Source: an uncultured Lachnospiraceae bacterium
GTDB taxonomy: Bacteria; Bacillota; Clostridia; Lachnospirales; Lachnospiraceae
Reading direction: 5' to 3'
DNA: 64,000 bases
Assembly (NCBI GenBank): GCA_910576815.1
Contig: CAJTKA010000019.1
Span: 6,806 to 70,805 of the forward strand
Shown here: positions 52,003 to 61,438 of the stretch, piece after piece
Layout of the letters: every line of letters begins with the position of its first letter
Numbering within the stretch: position 1 is the stretch's first letter
The notes under the pieces: generated by a model
The model's input: the letters and a program-made list of their open reading frames with translations, nothing else
What the model was told of the DNA's origin: nothing
Databases searched by the model: none
Position numbers and translations under genes: made by a program

Positions 52003-53364
52003 ATGAGAAGCCATTTACACCCACATTTTTCCACAACACAGACCATCTTGCTCAGCTTTTTGCTGGCAATCCTGGTCGGAAGCGCTCTGCTGGCTCTGCC
52101 GGTCAGTGCCGCAGACGGCGCGGCCGTACCCTATATTGACGCGCTTTTTACGGCCACCACCTCCATCTGTGTGACCGGTCTGGTGACCGTTCCCACTTTT
52201 TCTACATGGAGTGTTTTCGGTCAGATCGTCATTCTGTTTCTGATACAGATCGGCGGGCTCGGCGTCGTCACCATCATGTCGTGGCTGATGATCAGTCTGC
52301 ACCGTAAAATCGGCATCAAAGACAGAATGCTGATTCAGGACGCATTTAACCTAAATACCCTATCAGGCATGGTTAAGTTTATCCGCAAGGTTATTGCGGG
52401 AACGCTTTTGATAGAGGGGATCGGCGCGCTTTTGTATATGACGGTATTTGTACCGGAATTTGGCGTAAGAGGCATCTGGATCTCTGTCTTTAACGCCGTT
52501 TCCGCCTTTTGCAACGCAGGCATGGATATTATCTCGGAAAACAGTCTCTACGCCTACGTGCATCATCCCGTCATCAATATTGTGACGATTCTGTTGATTG
52601 TTTTCGGCGGGATTGGCTACATTGTCTGGTGGGATATCGTAGGTGCTCTGAAACACATACGGCAGCAGAAGCTGCGGTGCTTTGCGAATTTGACCCTTCA
52701 CAGCAAGATCGCCCTCTCCATGACGGGACTCCTGATCCTTGCCGGAACAGCAGCCATTTTTGCCTTTGAATATAACAATCCTCTGACAATGGAAAGCTTT
52801 TCTTTCTTTGACAAGCTGCAGGCATCGCTTTTCCAGTCCGTGACCACGAGAACCGCAGGCTTTGCAACCGTCCCGCAAGAGGATCTGACAAACGCATCCG
52901 CCCTTGTTTCTCTGCTTTTGATGTTTATCGGCGGCTCCCCGGTGGGCACGGCCGGCGGCATCAAAACGGTGACTTTTGCAGTACTGATTACCTCGGCATT
53001 TGCCACGATGAAATCCCACTCTGAGGCGGAACTTTTTCAACGGACCATTCCCAAGCACGCCGTCAGCAAGGCCGTTGCCGTCGTAAGCATGGCTTTTATC
53101 ATCCTGTTTACGGCAACCCTCCTCCTGTCGGCAGTCACCGATGCGGACGCCCTCGACGTCGTCTATGAAACCGTCAGCGCCGCTGCCACAGTGGGTCTGA
53201 CAAGAAGTCTCACATCCGGCCTGAATATCTGGGGACGAATCATTATCATCGTAACCATGTATCTTGGCAGGGTCGGCCCAATCTCCTTAATGATTGCGCT
53301 GAACACCAAAAAGGAAACGAAAAATATTATCAAGAATCCCTCGGAAGATATCAGCGTGGGATGA
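52003..53364 (+). CDS. Potassium uptake protein, membrane subunit (TrkH/KtrB)
   Basis: 453-residue cation channel-like transporter made of four M-P-M repeats. Pore regions are visible as TATTSICVTGLVTV, SAFCNAGMD, SVTTRTAGFATV and SAAATVGLTRSL, each with the filter glycine. It imports K+ with the cytoplasmic TrkA/KtrA ring protein encoded next. The start is odd: AGGAGG lies 20 nt upstream of the ATG, too far for normal use, and an extended -10 (TGATAAAAT) ends 7 nt before the ATG, so the transcript may be nearly leaderless. No better in-frame start was found. Confidence 0.92.
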   Translation: MRSHLHPHFSTTQTILLSFLLAILVGSALLALPVSAADGAAVPYIDALFTATTSICVTGLVTVPTFSTWSVFGQIVILFLIQIGGLGVVTIMSWLMISLHRKIGIKDRMLIQDAFNLNTLSGMVKFIRKVIAGTLLIEGIGALLYMTVFVPEFGVRGIWISVFNAVSAFCNAGMDIISENSLYAYVHHPVINIVTILLIVFGGIGYIVWWDIVGALKHIRQQKLRCFANLTLHSKIALSMTGLLILAGTAAIFAFEYNNPLTMESFSFFDKLQASLFQSVTTRTAGFATVPQEDLTNASALVSLLLMFIGGSPVGTAGGIKTVTFAVLITSAFATMKSHSEAELFQRTIPKHAVSKAVAVVSMAFIILFTATLLLSAVTDADALDVVYETVSAAATVGLTRSLTSGLNIWGRIIIIVTMYLGRVGPISLMIALNTKKETKNIIKNPSEDISVG

Positions 53365-53380
53365 GAAAGGAACGCATCTT

Positions 53381-54031
53381 ATGAGCATCCATCAAACTTA
53401 TGCGGTATTTGGCCTCGGCAGATACGGCCTTGCCGTGGCAAAGGAACTGGTAGAAAACGGCGCGGAAGTGCTCGCCGTAGATCTGGACGAAGAACTTGTC
53501 AATACCGCCATCTCCGAAATTCCCTACTGTAAATGCGCGGATATCACGGAGGCGGAAGTCATCAAACAGTTGGGTATTGCCAATATCGACGTCGTCATTA
53601 TCGCCATGGCCAGCAATCTGGAGGCCAGTGTGATGGCAACCATGCTCTGCAAGGAGATCGGCGTAAAAACCGTGATCGCTAAATGTGCCACTGACCTCGA
53701 TCGCAAGATCTTAAGCAAAGTCGGGGCCGATCGGGTCGTATTTCCGGAGAGCGAGTCAGGCATCCGCCTTGCCAAAAACCTCTTAAGCTCCGGCTTTATA
53801 GATATCATGGAACTATCGAAAGATGTCTCCATGGTGGAACTGCCCGTTAAGGCAGAATGGGCGGGAAAGTCCCTGATGGAACTAAAACTCCGCAAAAAAT
53901 ATACCATCAACGTCGTTGCCATCATTGAGGATAAAAACGTGCGCATTGATATCGACCCTGAAATGCCGCTGGCGGCATCCATGAAAATGATCGTGATCGC
54001 TGATACGGCCAAACTGGAAAAGCTTGCGTAA
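53381..54031 (+). CDS. Potassium uptake protein, regulatory subunit (TrkA/KtrA)
   Basis: 216-residue cytoplasmic gating protein. An N-terminal RCK/Rossmann domain (YAVFGLGRYGLAVAKELVEN, then VLAVDLDEE) binds NAD(H) or ATP, followed by IIAMASNLEASVMATMLCKE. A C-terminal RCK_C domain begins about residue 135 (MVELPVKAEWAGKSLMELKL). In many Bacillota this C-terminal domain binds cyclic di-AMP. AAAGGA lies 9 nt before the ATG. It is 16 nt after the channel gene and 19 nt before the GGDEF gene. Confidence 0.94.
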   Translation: MSIHQTYAVFGLGRYGLAVAKELVENGAEVLAVDLDEELVNTAISEIPYCKCADITEAEVIKQLGIANIDVVIIAMASNLEASVMATMLCKEIGVKTVIAKCATDLDRKILSKVGADRVVFPESESGIRLAKNLLSSGFIDIMELSKDVSMVELPVKAEWAGKSLMELKLRKKYTINVVAIIEDKNVRIDIDPEMPLAASMKMIVIADTAKLEKLA

Positions 54032-54050
54032 CTTTGAAAGGAAATACGAA

Positions 54051-55277
54051 ATGGATGCTGCAACTACGATAAAAAATCTGCTTTTTATTGACAACGGACG
54101 GACTTATGAAGAACTTCGCCCGATTCTCAGTGACGAATACAATATCCTGATCGCCAAAGATATGACGGCGGCAGAAGATATTCTAAAACATGACAAGACC
54201 GAAGTCAGTGTGTTTTTGATTCACGCCAATCTTAAGGATGACATTCACCGGGCCGTGGAATTTATAAAAGACAGCAACCGCCTTATTTCCATTCCGATCC
54301 TGATTTATGCGGACGAAAATCCGTCTGCCGACAGCCTTGACTGCCTCGGATCCGGCGTTTTTGACTGCATCACCAAACCATATATCAGTTCTATTATTAA
54401 AAACAGGATCGCAAATGCTATTGCGTTTACGGACTCCATGAGCTTTTACGGTATTGAAAAAATACTCAAGGAGCTTCCCTCCAACATTTTTCTTAAAGAT
54501 AATGAATGCCGCTATGTTTTCGCGACTAAGTATTGGCATCATCTGAATCATGCGGACGATCCCAACTGGACGATCAGAGGAAAGATCGACCCCGAGATAC
54601 GCAAGGATAAAGATAACGCCATCGAAGCACATAAAAAGGATATGGAGATCATCAAAACCGGAAAAGGCGCGACATACACCATTGAGATCAATGAGGACGG
54701 GATACAGGACTTCCTGCAAGTGATCAAGGAACCCCTTTTCAATGAAAACGGCTGTGTTACCGGCATCATCGGACTGATCAACGATGTGACGGAAACCGAA
54801 TTGCTCAAACAGAAACTCAGAGAACAGGCCATCACCGATGAAATGACCGGCCTGTATAACCGGGCATTTCTGGATGAATTTGTCAAAACGCACGATGATG
54901 ACTGTTACCCGCTGGCCATTATCTCCGCTGACTGCGACGGCCTGAAGGCAATCAATGATACCTACGGACATATCGCGGGAGATGAATATATCAAAGCCGC
55001 TGTAGATCTGTTCAAAATGGTGCTGCCCCCGGAACGCATGCTGTTCCGCATGGGCGGTGATGAATTTCTTGTGTTACTGCCGGGCACATCGGAGGAGGCC
55101 GCCCTGTGTCTCGTAGAACAGCTGAAAGAAAAACAAAAACGGTTCCAGGTCATGAATAAGCAGTTAAGCGTCTCTTTTGGCGTATCCGTCATGAACAGCG
55201 GGGCAGATAATTTCCATACACGCTTTACCGAGTCGGATCAAAATATGTATCTTGAAAAAAGAAAACGGCGGGAATAA
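54051..55277 (+). CDS. Diguanylate cyclase with degenerate receiver and PAS domain
   Basis: 408 residues. An N-terminal receiver-like fold (1-125) has His58 in VSVFLIHANLK where the phosphorylated aspartate belongs, although the conserved Lys109 (ITKPY) remains. A PAS domain follows (about 135-250, LPSNIFLKDNECRYVFATKY), then a GGDEF domain with DEMTGLYNRAFLDEF, DCDGLKAINDTYGHIAGDEY and the active loop RMGGDEF (335-339). It should make cyclic di-GMP in response to a PAS signal rather than phosphorylation. AAAGGA lies 8 nt before the ATG at 54051. It appears co-transcribed with the potassium transporter genes and is followed by a terminator. Confidence 0.92.
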   Translation: MDAATTIKNLLFIDNGRTYEELRPILSDEYNILIAKDMTAAEDILKHDKTEVSVFLIHANLKDDIHRAVEFIKDSNRLISIPILIYADENPSADSLDCLGSGVFDCITKPYISSIIKNRIANAIAFTDSMSFYGIEKILKELPSNIFLKDNECRYVFATKYWHHLNHADDPNWTIRGKIDPEIRKDKDNAIEAHKKDMEIIKTGKGATYTIEINEDGIQDFLQVIKEPLFNENGCVTGIIGLINDVTETELLKQKLREQAITDEMTGLYNRAFLDEFVKTHDDDCYPLAIISADCDGLKAINDTYGHIAGDEYIKAAVDLFKMVLPPERMLFRMGGDEFLVLLPGTSEEAALCLVEQLKEKQKRFQVMNKQLSVSFGVSVMNSGADNFHTRFTESDQNMYLEKRKRRE

Positions 55278-55289
55278 CGCAGAAACATT

Positions 55290-55316
55290 ATGGCGGCTAC
55301 GCAGAGTAGCCGCCAT
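55290..55316. terminator. Terminator between the GGDEF and metallo-hydrolase genes
   Basis: Perfect 11-bp stem atggcggctac (55290-55300) with gtagccgccat (55306-55316), 5-nt loop, followed by tgttt. It lies between convergent genes. Confidence 0.75.
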
Positions 55317-55327
55317 TGTTTGATCCT

Positions 55328-55972
55328 TTACAGTTTCAGCAACACTTGAATGCTGCCATCCAAACTTTCCAGCATTTTTTGGAACTCCCCGCCGTCGCTC
55401 TGTTTGCCCACAATACTGCCGTAATGCGTGGGAACCACTGCTTTAGGCTTGATTTGTGCGATATACTCCGCCGCTTGCTTCCCGTCCATCGTATAGAATC
55501 CCCCGATGGGAACAAACGCCACATCACAGCTTACCTTTTTGATATCCTCATTCACATCCGTATCCCCGGCCACATAATAACGGACACCGTCCATTTCCAC
55601 CACATAGCCCTGCCATTTTTTTGCTTTTGTGTGAAAAGGTTTCATTTTATTATAAGCAGGGATCGTCTCGATCACCAAGCCGCCCGCCTCATGGTTCTCC
55701 CCCGGCTGATAAAACAAACAATGTTCCGCTGTGATACCTGCTTTGGAAAGCGCCTTTTTTTGCATGGATTCAGGCGCGACAAGAACCGTGCTGTCTTTCC
55801 TTATTTTCGCAATGGATTCCGGATCAAAATGATCGTAATGCTCGTGGGTGATAAAAATATAGTCCGCATCATGAGCCGCTTCCTGAATCAGATACGGGTC
55901 AAAGTATAAAACTTTCGAGCCTTCGATGCGGATACTGCTCTGGGTGTTGACGGTGATGTTATCCAGGGTCAT
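55328..55972 (-). CDS. Metallo-beta-lactamase-fold hydrolase (UPF0173-like)
   Basis: 214-residue metal-dependent hydrolase. The signature THEHYDHFD binds the two metals, followed by GITAEHCLFYQPGE, YVAGDTDVNED, FVPIGGFYTMDGKQAAEY and VVPTHYGS. This matches the small L-ascorbate-like/YtkL group of unknown substrate. The start at 55972 has GGAGG 8 nt upstream; the frame to 56041 has no similarity. Cytoplasmic, no signal peptide. Its natural substrate cannot be named. Confidence 0.88.
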   Translation of the reverse strand: MTLDNITVNTQSSIRIEGSKVLYFDPYLIQEAAHDADYIFITHEHYDHFDPESIAKIRKDSTVLVAPESMQKKALSKAGITAEHCLFYQPGENHEAGGLVIETIPAYNKMKPFHTKAKKWQGYVVEMDGVRYYVAGDTDVNEDIKKVSCDVAFVPIGGFYTMDGKQAAEYIAQIKPKAVVPTHYGSIVGKQSDGGEFQKMLESLDGSIQVLLKL

Positions 55973-56039
55973 TTCCGTGTCCTCCTTATTGATAAAAGAT
56001 TCATCTGATACCAGCTTACCAACTCGATTCGGTTTTGTC

Positions 56040-56083
56040 AAAAACAGAGCATCCGGGTCCTGTCAAAGGATCTGAATGCTCTG
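56040..56083 (-). terminator. Intrinsic terminator on the minus strand
   Basis: Outer stem cagagcat (56045-56052) with atgctctg (56076-56083), inner tcct/agga pairing, followed on the minus strand by TTTTT. It terminates the gene at 56107. Confidence 0.7.
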
Positions 56084-56106
56084 CCTCTCCTATTATTAGA
56101 TCACCG

Positions 56107-56733
56107 TTATTTCAATGGCAGCTTTTCCCCGTCCAGATACACGCCTGCGATTTCCTCCACATTGATAAACCTGTCAAATGCAACGGCAAATATTTCTTCC
56201 CAGGCGCTGGTGCCATACGGATCAAAACCTCCGCCCCGAATCACCGCTCCCAGATAAGCATCGCCTGTCACGGCTTCGCCCTGATGGCTGTATCCCACGC
56301 ATTTTCCCGTATCTTTAACCCAAATGATCTCATCGCCTTCCGGCAGTTTCCCGAGCATATGGCAGACCGTGCCGTCTTTCATCTCAATATCCAAAAAGGA
56401 AAACGGCGTAAGATTAGCCTCATCCGCATCCTTTCCTTCCATGACAAGTTCCAGATGCAAATTCCTGTCCAAGCTCATCTGCATACCTGCACCCGTGATC
56501 CTGATTTCTCTGCAGCCTTCCAATACACTGCTGCCATCCGCATAGCAGCTCTTTGTCTCTCCAGTCGGCTCTAAATCAAACTGACCCAGCGGACGCCAGA
56601 TCTCCGCAATCATATTGACTTCCTCATTGCGACTGTCCTTATACATCGTGGACTGAAAGAGCTCCCATACATTCTGTCCCGTCTTCGCGTAACAGATACC
56701 GTTTCCGGCTTCCGCCACGACCAGCGCGCACAC
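56107..56733 (-). pseudogene. Unrecognised exported protein, 5' truncated
   Basis: 208 codons from a GTG. Upstream of the GTG the frame stays open for 16 more codons and encodes KRKRQRQKWYARAAAAVCAL, a basic stretch and hydrophobic run like a signal peptide, but without any start codon before a TAA at about 56782. The rest is beta-rich and acidic (WRPLGQFDLEPTGETKSCYA, LPEGDEIIWVKDTGKCVGYS) and was not recognised. The 5' end is cut at the point where a plus-strand flagellin fragment begins, so the gene has lost its start in a rearrangement. A proper terminator remains at its 3' end. Confidence 0.5.
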
Positions 56734-56785
56734 AGCGGCCGCCGCCCGTGCATACCATTTTTGCCTCTGCCGCTTCCTTTTTTAC

Positions 56786-57382
56786 AAAACTACAAACGAG
56801 CCAACGATTACTTCTCTATCCGGAACAAAAAATTTATCAAACGGTATTCATCTTAAACCCGGACAAAATGTATTGACTCTTTCTGTCGATTCAGTACCTT
56901 ACAGCTATACCTTTCCGGAGAATACCCAATATACCGCCCACGAATTTGCCGATCTTCTGAATACTATGCTTCAAAATGGAGATGACAACGGCAATACAGC
57001 ACCACTGAAAGCTTCCATAGAAAATGGAACTCTGAAACTCTCCCACAAAGTGGCCGGATCGCACTCATTAGCCATCAATTCCATTACGATCAGTCAGCCA
57101 AAGTACGCTGAAAAAGCAGTTGCCCGCATAAAAAATGCCATCTATTTAGTGAGTTCCAGACGCAGCACATATGGCGCCGTGCAAAACAGACTGGAGCATA
57201 CGATCAATAAGAAAAACAACGTTATTGAAAATACACAGGTCAGCGAATCCGCTATCCGTGATGCTGATATTGCCAAAGAGACAATGGAGCTTGCAAAAAA
57301 TCATTTTATGCTTCAGGCAAATCAGGTAATGCTTGCACAGGCAAACCAATTGCCCAACTTTATTCTAAACTTGCTGAAGTAA
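56786..57382 (+). pseudogene. Flagellin gene fragment, C-terminal half
   Basis: The last 198 codons of a flagellin. The proximal part (NGIHLKPGQNVLTLSVDSVP, YTFPENTQYTAHEFADLLN) looks like the variable outer domain. The distal part is the conserved D1/D0 filament core: YGAVQNRLEHTINKKNNVIE, AIRDADIAKETMELAKNHFM, ANQVMLAQANQLPNFILN. The N-terminal core needed for export and assembly is absent, and there is no ribosome binding site before the first TTG (56873). It indicates a motile ancestor or an imported flagellin cassette. No other flagellar gene lies in the window. Confidence 0.8.
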
Positions 57383-57397
57383 TCCTTCTCTTTTCGC

Positions 57398-60300
57398 TTA
57401 CTGCGGTTTACAGCACACGTTGTCCAACGTCTTAAACAATAACTGTACGTCGATCGGCTTGGCAATATGGCTGTTCATGCCACATTTGAGCGCTTCTTCC
57501 CTGTCTTCCGTAAACGCGTTGGCAGTCATGGCGATGATTGGGATGGAAGCAAGTTCGCGGTTTTCCAATTTCCGGATACGCTTTGTTGCCTCGTAGCCGT
57601 CCATTACCGGCATCTGGATATCCATCAGGATTGCCTGATAATATCCCGGTTCCGATTTTTTCAGCTTTTCAAAGGCAATCTGACCGTTGTCCGCCACATC
57701 TACGGCAAAACCGGCATTCTCCAGAATCGCCACGGCGAGCTCCTGATTCATCTCCACGTCCTCCGCCAGTAGGATTCGCCTGATATCACGGGGCTTCATT
57801 TCCTTTTCCGCAGTTTCCGGTTCCGGAGATTTCGGTCGCAGCACGGATTGGAGACAGGAACTCAATTCCGATAAGAACAGCGGTTTATTACAGAACGCCG
57901 TAACGCCCGCTTCCTTTGCCTCCGTTTCAATATCTGACCAGTCATAGGCAGTCAAAATGATAATGGGCACATTTTCCCCCGTCTCCTTTCGGATTCTCCG
58001 GGTCACCTCGACACCATTCATGTCAGGCAGCAGCCAGTCTACGATATAGACAGAGTAATCAATGCCCCGCATGACAGCCTGATGGCTGCGAAGCACCGCT
58101 TCTTTGCCGGAGAGCGTCCACTCCGCCTGCATACCGATCTGCCCCAGCATATAGGAAACACTGTCGCATGTGTTGAAATCATCATCCACCACAAGAGCCT
58201 TGCAGCTTTTTAACTCCGGCAGAATCATAGATTCTTTCTTTTCCTCATGAAGACGGAAGGTGAAGGAGACCGTAAATTCACTGCCAACGCCCTGTTCACT
58301 CGTCACGGAGATGGAACCGTTCATCATATCTACAATATTTTTCGTGATCGCCATGCCAAGTCCGGTGCCCTGAATCTTGCTGATGGTGCTATTGCGCTCC
58401 CGTTCAAAGGGTTCAAAGATACGCGCCACAAATTCCGGGCTCATGCCAATACCGGTGTCTTTTATGGTGAACACATAGTTTGCATAGCCTGCGGGAGCGC
58501 CCGCTTTTTCCGTAATGCGCATACTGACATTGCCACCCGCGCCGGTATATTTTACGGCATTGCTTAACAGATTTAAAAGCACCTGATTCAATCGAAGTTT
58601 ATCACAGTAAATCTCTTCATCTACAACGTCCACTGTGTCAATATGCAGCTCCAGCTGCTTCGCGTGAATATCCGCCTGTAAAATATTGCGCAGACCATGC
58701 AGGATTTCTGGAAGGCTGCAAAGCTTTTCCTCCAGGTGGATCTTTCCGCTCTCGATATGGCTCATATCCAGTATGTCATTGATCAGGCTCAGCAGATGAT
58801 TACCGGAAGTCTGGATTTTTTTCAGGTATTCCGCGACAAGGTCCGTCTGGTTGATATGTGTGATGGCAAGGTTTGTAAAGCCCACAATAGCGTTCATCGG
58901 GGTGCGAATATCGTGGGACATATTCGATAAGAATACGGTTTTTGCCTTGCTGGCATGGTTTGCCTGCGAAAGAGCATTTTCCAACAGTGTGTTCTGCTCC
59001 ATTTCCCGTCGGATTTCCGCATCCACGCTGCGGAATCCAAGAACAATACCCTGGCTGCCGTCCTCCGTACTGGTGCTCACCGCCTTCATCTGAAAATAGA
59101 TGATTTGGTCGTCCTGCTGTTTGCGGTAGTTCACAGAGTATACCTGTTTTCCGCTCAGTTCTTCCTTCAACGTGTCCAGAGAAACAGCGTGGCGCAGTGT
59201 TTCCCGATCTTCCTCATACACCCATTTATTTATGTACTGCTCCATGCTTTCCTGCAAAGAAATCCTTGTCTCAAAAATATTGTCCAGCTCACGCCTGCCC
59301 GTGCGAACCGGGACAAGCATACCCGTATCCGGTTCCACAAAGCATACCAGCGTAAAGTCGAGGCTCAATGCCTGCACCAGTTCCATCTGCCGTCTCTCGT
59401 TCCTCTTCGCCTGCAGCTTCTGCTCGGTGACATCCAGAAGGAAACGCTGGCAGAAAACCTCCCCGTTTTCCTCATAAAGCTTGATGTTTCCCATCACATG
59501 GAGAATTTCTCCGTTTTTGTGCTGCACGCGGTACTCAACATTGACGGTATCGCCGGCTTTTTTCAGACTGCGGATGCTGTCCCGAAGGCGCGGCTGATCC
59601 TCCTCCATCACGGAGGCTGCAATAATGTCAAAGCCGTCCGCCATCATCTCATCCAGCGTCTCATAACCCAGAATTTTGAGCGCAGCTCTGTTGATGTTCA
59701 GAATGCGCGAATCATTGAGACTGTGGTTCATAACGCCACAGTCTATCGTGGCAAGGATTGTCTCAAGAGTCTTGTTCTTTCTGATGATTTCCTGCTCGTA
59801 GGCGCGTTCCTGCGTCACATCAACACCAACACCGACCGTTCCCATTACGGTGCCGTCACAGTTATAGAGGGGAGACTTGTAACACATCAGGGTCCTGGTC
59901 TCATTCCCCGCCATGATAGTCTCCTCGGATACAAAGGTCTGTTTTTTACTCATGACCTGATGTTCCGATTCGATGCAGGCGGGATCATCCTCCGCCACGT
60001 CCCAGATATAAGCGTGCCGACGTCCCTGCACCTGCTCTTTGGTCTTGTTGACGGCAAGACAGAAGCTGTTGTTCACCTTCTCATGAACACCGTCCTTATC
60101 CTTATACCAGACCAGATTGGGAACATTGTTGATCGTAGCCTCCAGAAAGTGGCTGGTTTCCCAGAAATCTTTGCTCATTTTACAGGTTTGCTGCCATCTA
60201 TGGAAACGGAAGCGAAGCTCCTCGTCGGACATAGGCATGATCCACACGTCCGAGACATTCTTTAGCGCCGGTTCTGCGCAAAGAACCTGCATCTGCTTTC

Positions 60301-60547
60301 TTTCCGCAAGCAAAATAACCTCCGCGCTTTCGCTGCGGTTCGGCAATATGATCTGCAGCGCTGACTTCATGTCCAAACGAGACAGGTCGGCTATGACGAC
60401 ATCCGCCTTTGCACACAAAGAAGACTCGGCCTCGTCACTTTCTGAAAAAATATGGGTAAAATGCTCAAGAGAAGGCATCTTTTTTAGCACGTCCAGAGCG
60501 TGACTCGGATGCCCTGCGAAATAAATATGGAGACTGCAAGTATACAT
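57398..60547 (-). CDS. Large hybrid sensor histidine kinase
   Basis: 1049 residues, no transmembrane helix. Order: a degenerate receiver-like N-terminus (1-120); PAS domains at about 130-250 (NNVPNLVWYKDKDGVHEKVN), 260-385 and 400-520; HisKA with NMSHDIRTPMNAIVGF near 570; an HATPase domain (NLLSNAVKYTGAG, DTGIGM, GTGLGMAI); a first receiver with VVDDD and the aspartate in YIVDWLLPDMNG; and a second receiver with LLAEDVEMN and ILMDIQMPVMDGYEA. It is cytoplasmic and probably integrates metabolic signals. No HPt or output domain is present, so a partner elsewhere is needed. AGAGGG precedes the ATG. Confidence 0.93.
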   Translation of the reverse strand: MYTCSLHIYFAGHPSHALDVLKKMPSLEHFTHIFSESDEAESSLCAKADVVIADLSRLDMKSALQIILPNRSESAEVILLAERKQMQVLCAEPALKNVSDVWIMPMSDEELRFRFHRWQQTCKMSKDFWETSHFLEATINNVPNLVWYKDKDGVHEKVNNSFCLAVNKTKEQVQGRRHAYIWDVAEDDPACIESEHQVMSKKQTFVSEETIMAGNETRTLMCYKSPLYNCDGTVMGTVGVGVDVTQERAYEQEIIRKNKTLETILATIDCGVMNHSLNDSRILNINRAALKILGYETLDEMMADGFDIIAASVMEEDQPRLRDSIRSLKKAGDTVNVEYRVQHKNGEILHVMGNIKLYEENGEVFCQRFLLDVTEQKLQAKRNERRQMELVQALSLDFTLVCFVEPDTGMLVPVRTGRRELDNIFETRISLQESMEQYINKWVYEEDRETLRHAVSLDTLKEELSGKQVYSVNYRKQQDDQIIYFQMKAVSTSTEDGSQGIVLGFRSVDAEIRREMEQNTLLENALSQANHASKAKTVFLSNMSHDIRTPMNAIVGFTNLAITHINQTDLVAEYLKKIQTSGNHLLSLINDILDMSHIESGKIHLEEKLCSLPEILHGLRNILQADIHAKQLELHIDTVDVVDEEIYCDKLRLNQVLLNLLSNAVKYTGAGGNVSMRITEKAGAPAGYANYVFTIKDTGIGMSPEFVARIFEPFERERNSTISKIQGTGLGMAITKNIVDMMNGSISVTSEQGVGSEFTVSFTFRLHEEKKESMILPELKSCKALVVDDDFNTCDSVSYMLGQIGMQAEWTLSGKEAVLRSHQAVMRGIDYSVYIVDWLLPDMNGVEVTRRIRKETGENVPIIILTAYDWSDIETEAKEAGVTAFCNKPLFLSELSSCLQSVLRPKSPEPETAEKEMKPRDIRRILLAEDVEMNQELAVAILENAGFAVDVADNGQIAFEKLKKSEPGYYQAILMDIQMPVMDGYEATKRIRKLENRELASIPIIAMTANAFTEDREEALKCGMNSHIAKPIDVQLLFKTLDNVCCKPQ

Positions 60548-60642
60548 ATCTGTTTCCCTCTGTTCATGTGTATTTTAATCGTTAGTTTCATTCTAACAAG
60601 CCTGAAAATTTGTGTCAATATGAGAAGGGCTATAGAACTTTC

Positions 60643-61067
60643 TTATATATTTTTATTAAATTCCTTCTTGTGTTGTTCAAAAAATTTATAAAAGTATCTC
60701 ACATTTTCAAGTTCCGTCCAGTTTACTTCATCCAAATCTTCCGTATCAATATTATATATCCTGCCATTCAGTGTTCCAAGCATAAACGGTAAATGCGTTG
60801 ATATAATAAACCGGCATTTGCAAGGTAGTCTCTCCGTTTGAATACTTTTCCCTTCCAGTTTTAATCTATTCGCTATAGTATTCAGCATTGTAGATTTTCC
60901 GGAGGCGCTATTACCGTATAAAATGGTGATCGGACTGAAAAGCTGCAGTCTTTTGCTTTTTTCGCAAATACATGGTTGGAATAGATATTGGGATTTGTAC
61001 AAACCAGTATTCCTGTATAATCTGAAAAATCTTTCCTGTTCTTACCTATCTCTTCACATAATTTCAC
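60643..61067 (-). pseudogene. AAA ATPase remnant lacking Walker B
   Basis: Two frames together give an AAA/ATP-binding-cassette-like protein of the type found in abortive-infection or OLD-like families. A GTG-started piece (KLCEEIGKNRKDFSDYTGIL) shifts frame near 61010 into LYKSQYLFQPCICEKSKRLQ, then Walker A YGNSASGKSTMLNTIANRL. This runs straight into the C-terminal part CRFIISTHLPFMLGTLNGRI and WTELENVRYFYKFFEQH. The middle of the ATPase with Walker B and signature, normally well over 100 residues, is missing. The gene is therefore doubly broken. Confidence 0.65.
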
Positions 61068-61097
61068 TATTTTTCGTCAACGAGAACTTCCGCATTC

Positions 61098-61421
61098 TTA
61101 AAGCCTGAGCTCATCATCAAATAAATCGGATACAAGAACCTCTTCGCTGACTTTCTCAACATCCTCTAAACTGTCATATAACTTTCGGTTCAATATGTAT
61201 AAGGCAGCCATTGCGTACAATACATTTTTTAGATTTGCCTTTGTATAATTATAGCGCCCTGCCTCATTTGATTGCGTCCTTCTATGCTTTATATCATTAT
61301 ATGCCTGCCACCAATCTGAAATGGAATCACCGAACTTTATCAAGGGCGTAATATTTTTAATATCATACGGGTACTTCATATTAACCCTATATTCCTTTAA
61401 GTTCGGATATTCCTTAATCAA
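61098..61421 (-). pseudogene. HEPN-like helical fragment
   Basis: 107 codons from a TTG without a clear ribosome binding site; the frame is open further upstream. The all-helical sequence has DWWQAYNDIKHRRTQ and ANLKNVLYAMAALYILNRKL, a W-W-x-x-Y-N-x-I-K-H pattern typical of HEPN-like proteins of phage defence and toxin systems. A catalytic R-x4-6-H motif was not found with confidence. It sits between the KilA-N fragment and the AAA remnant and is probably the tail of a longer lost gene. Confidence 0.4.
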
Positions 61422-61438
61422 TTCGTCTAGTTTATTCT

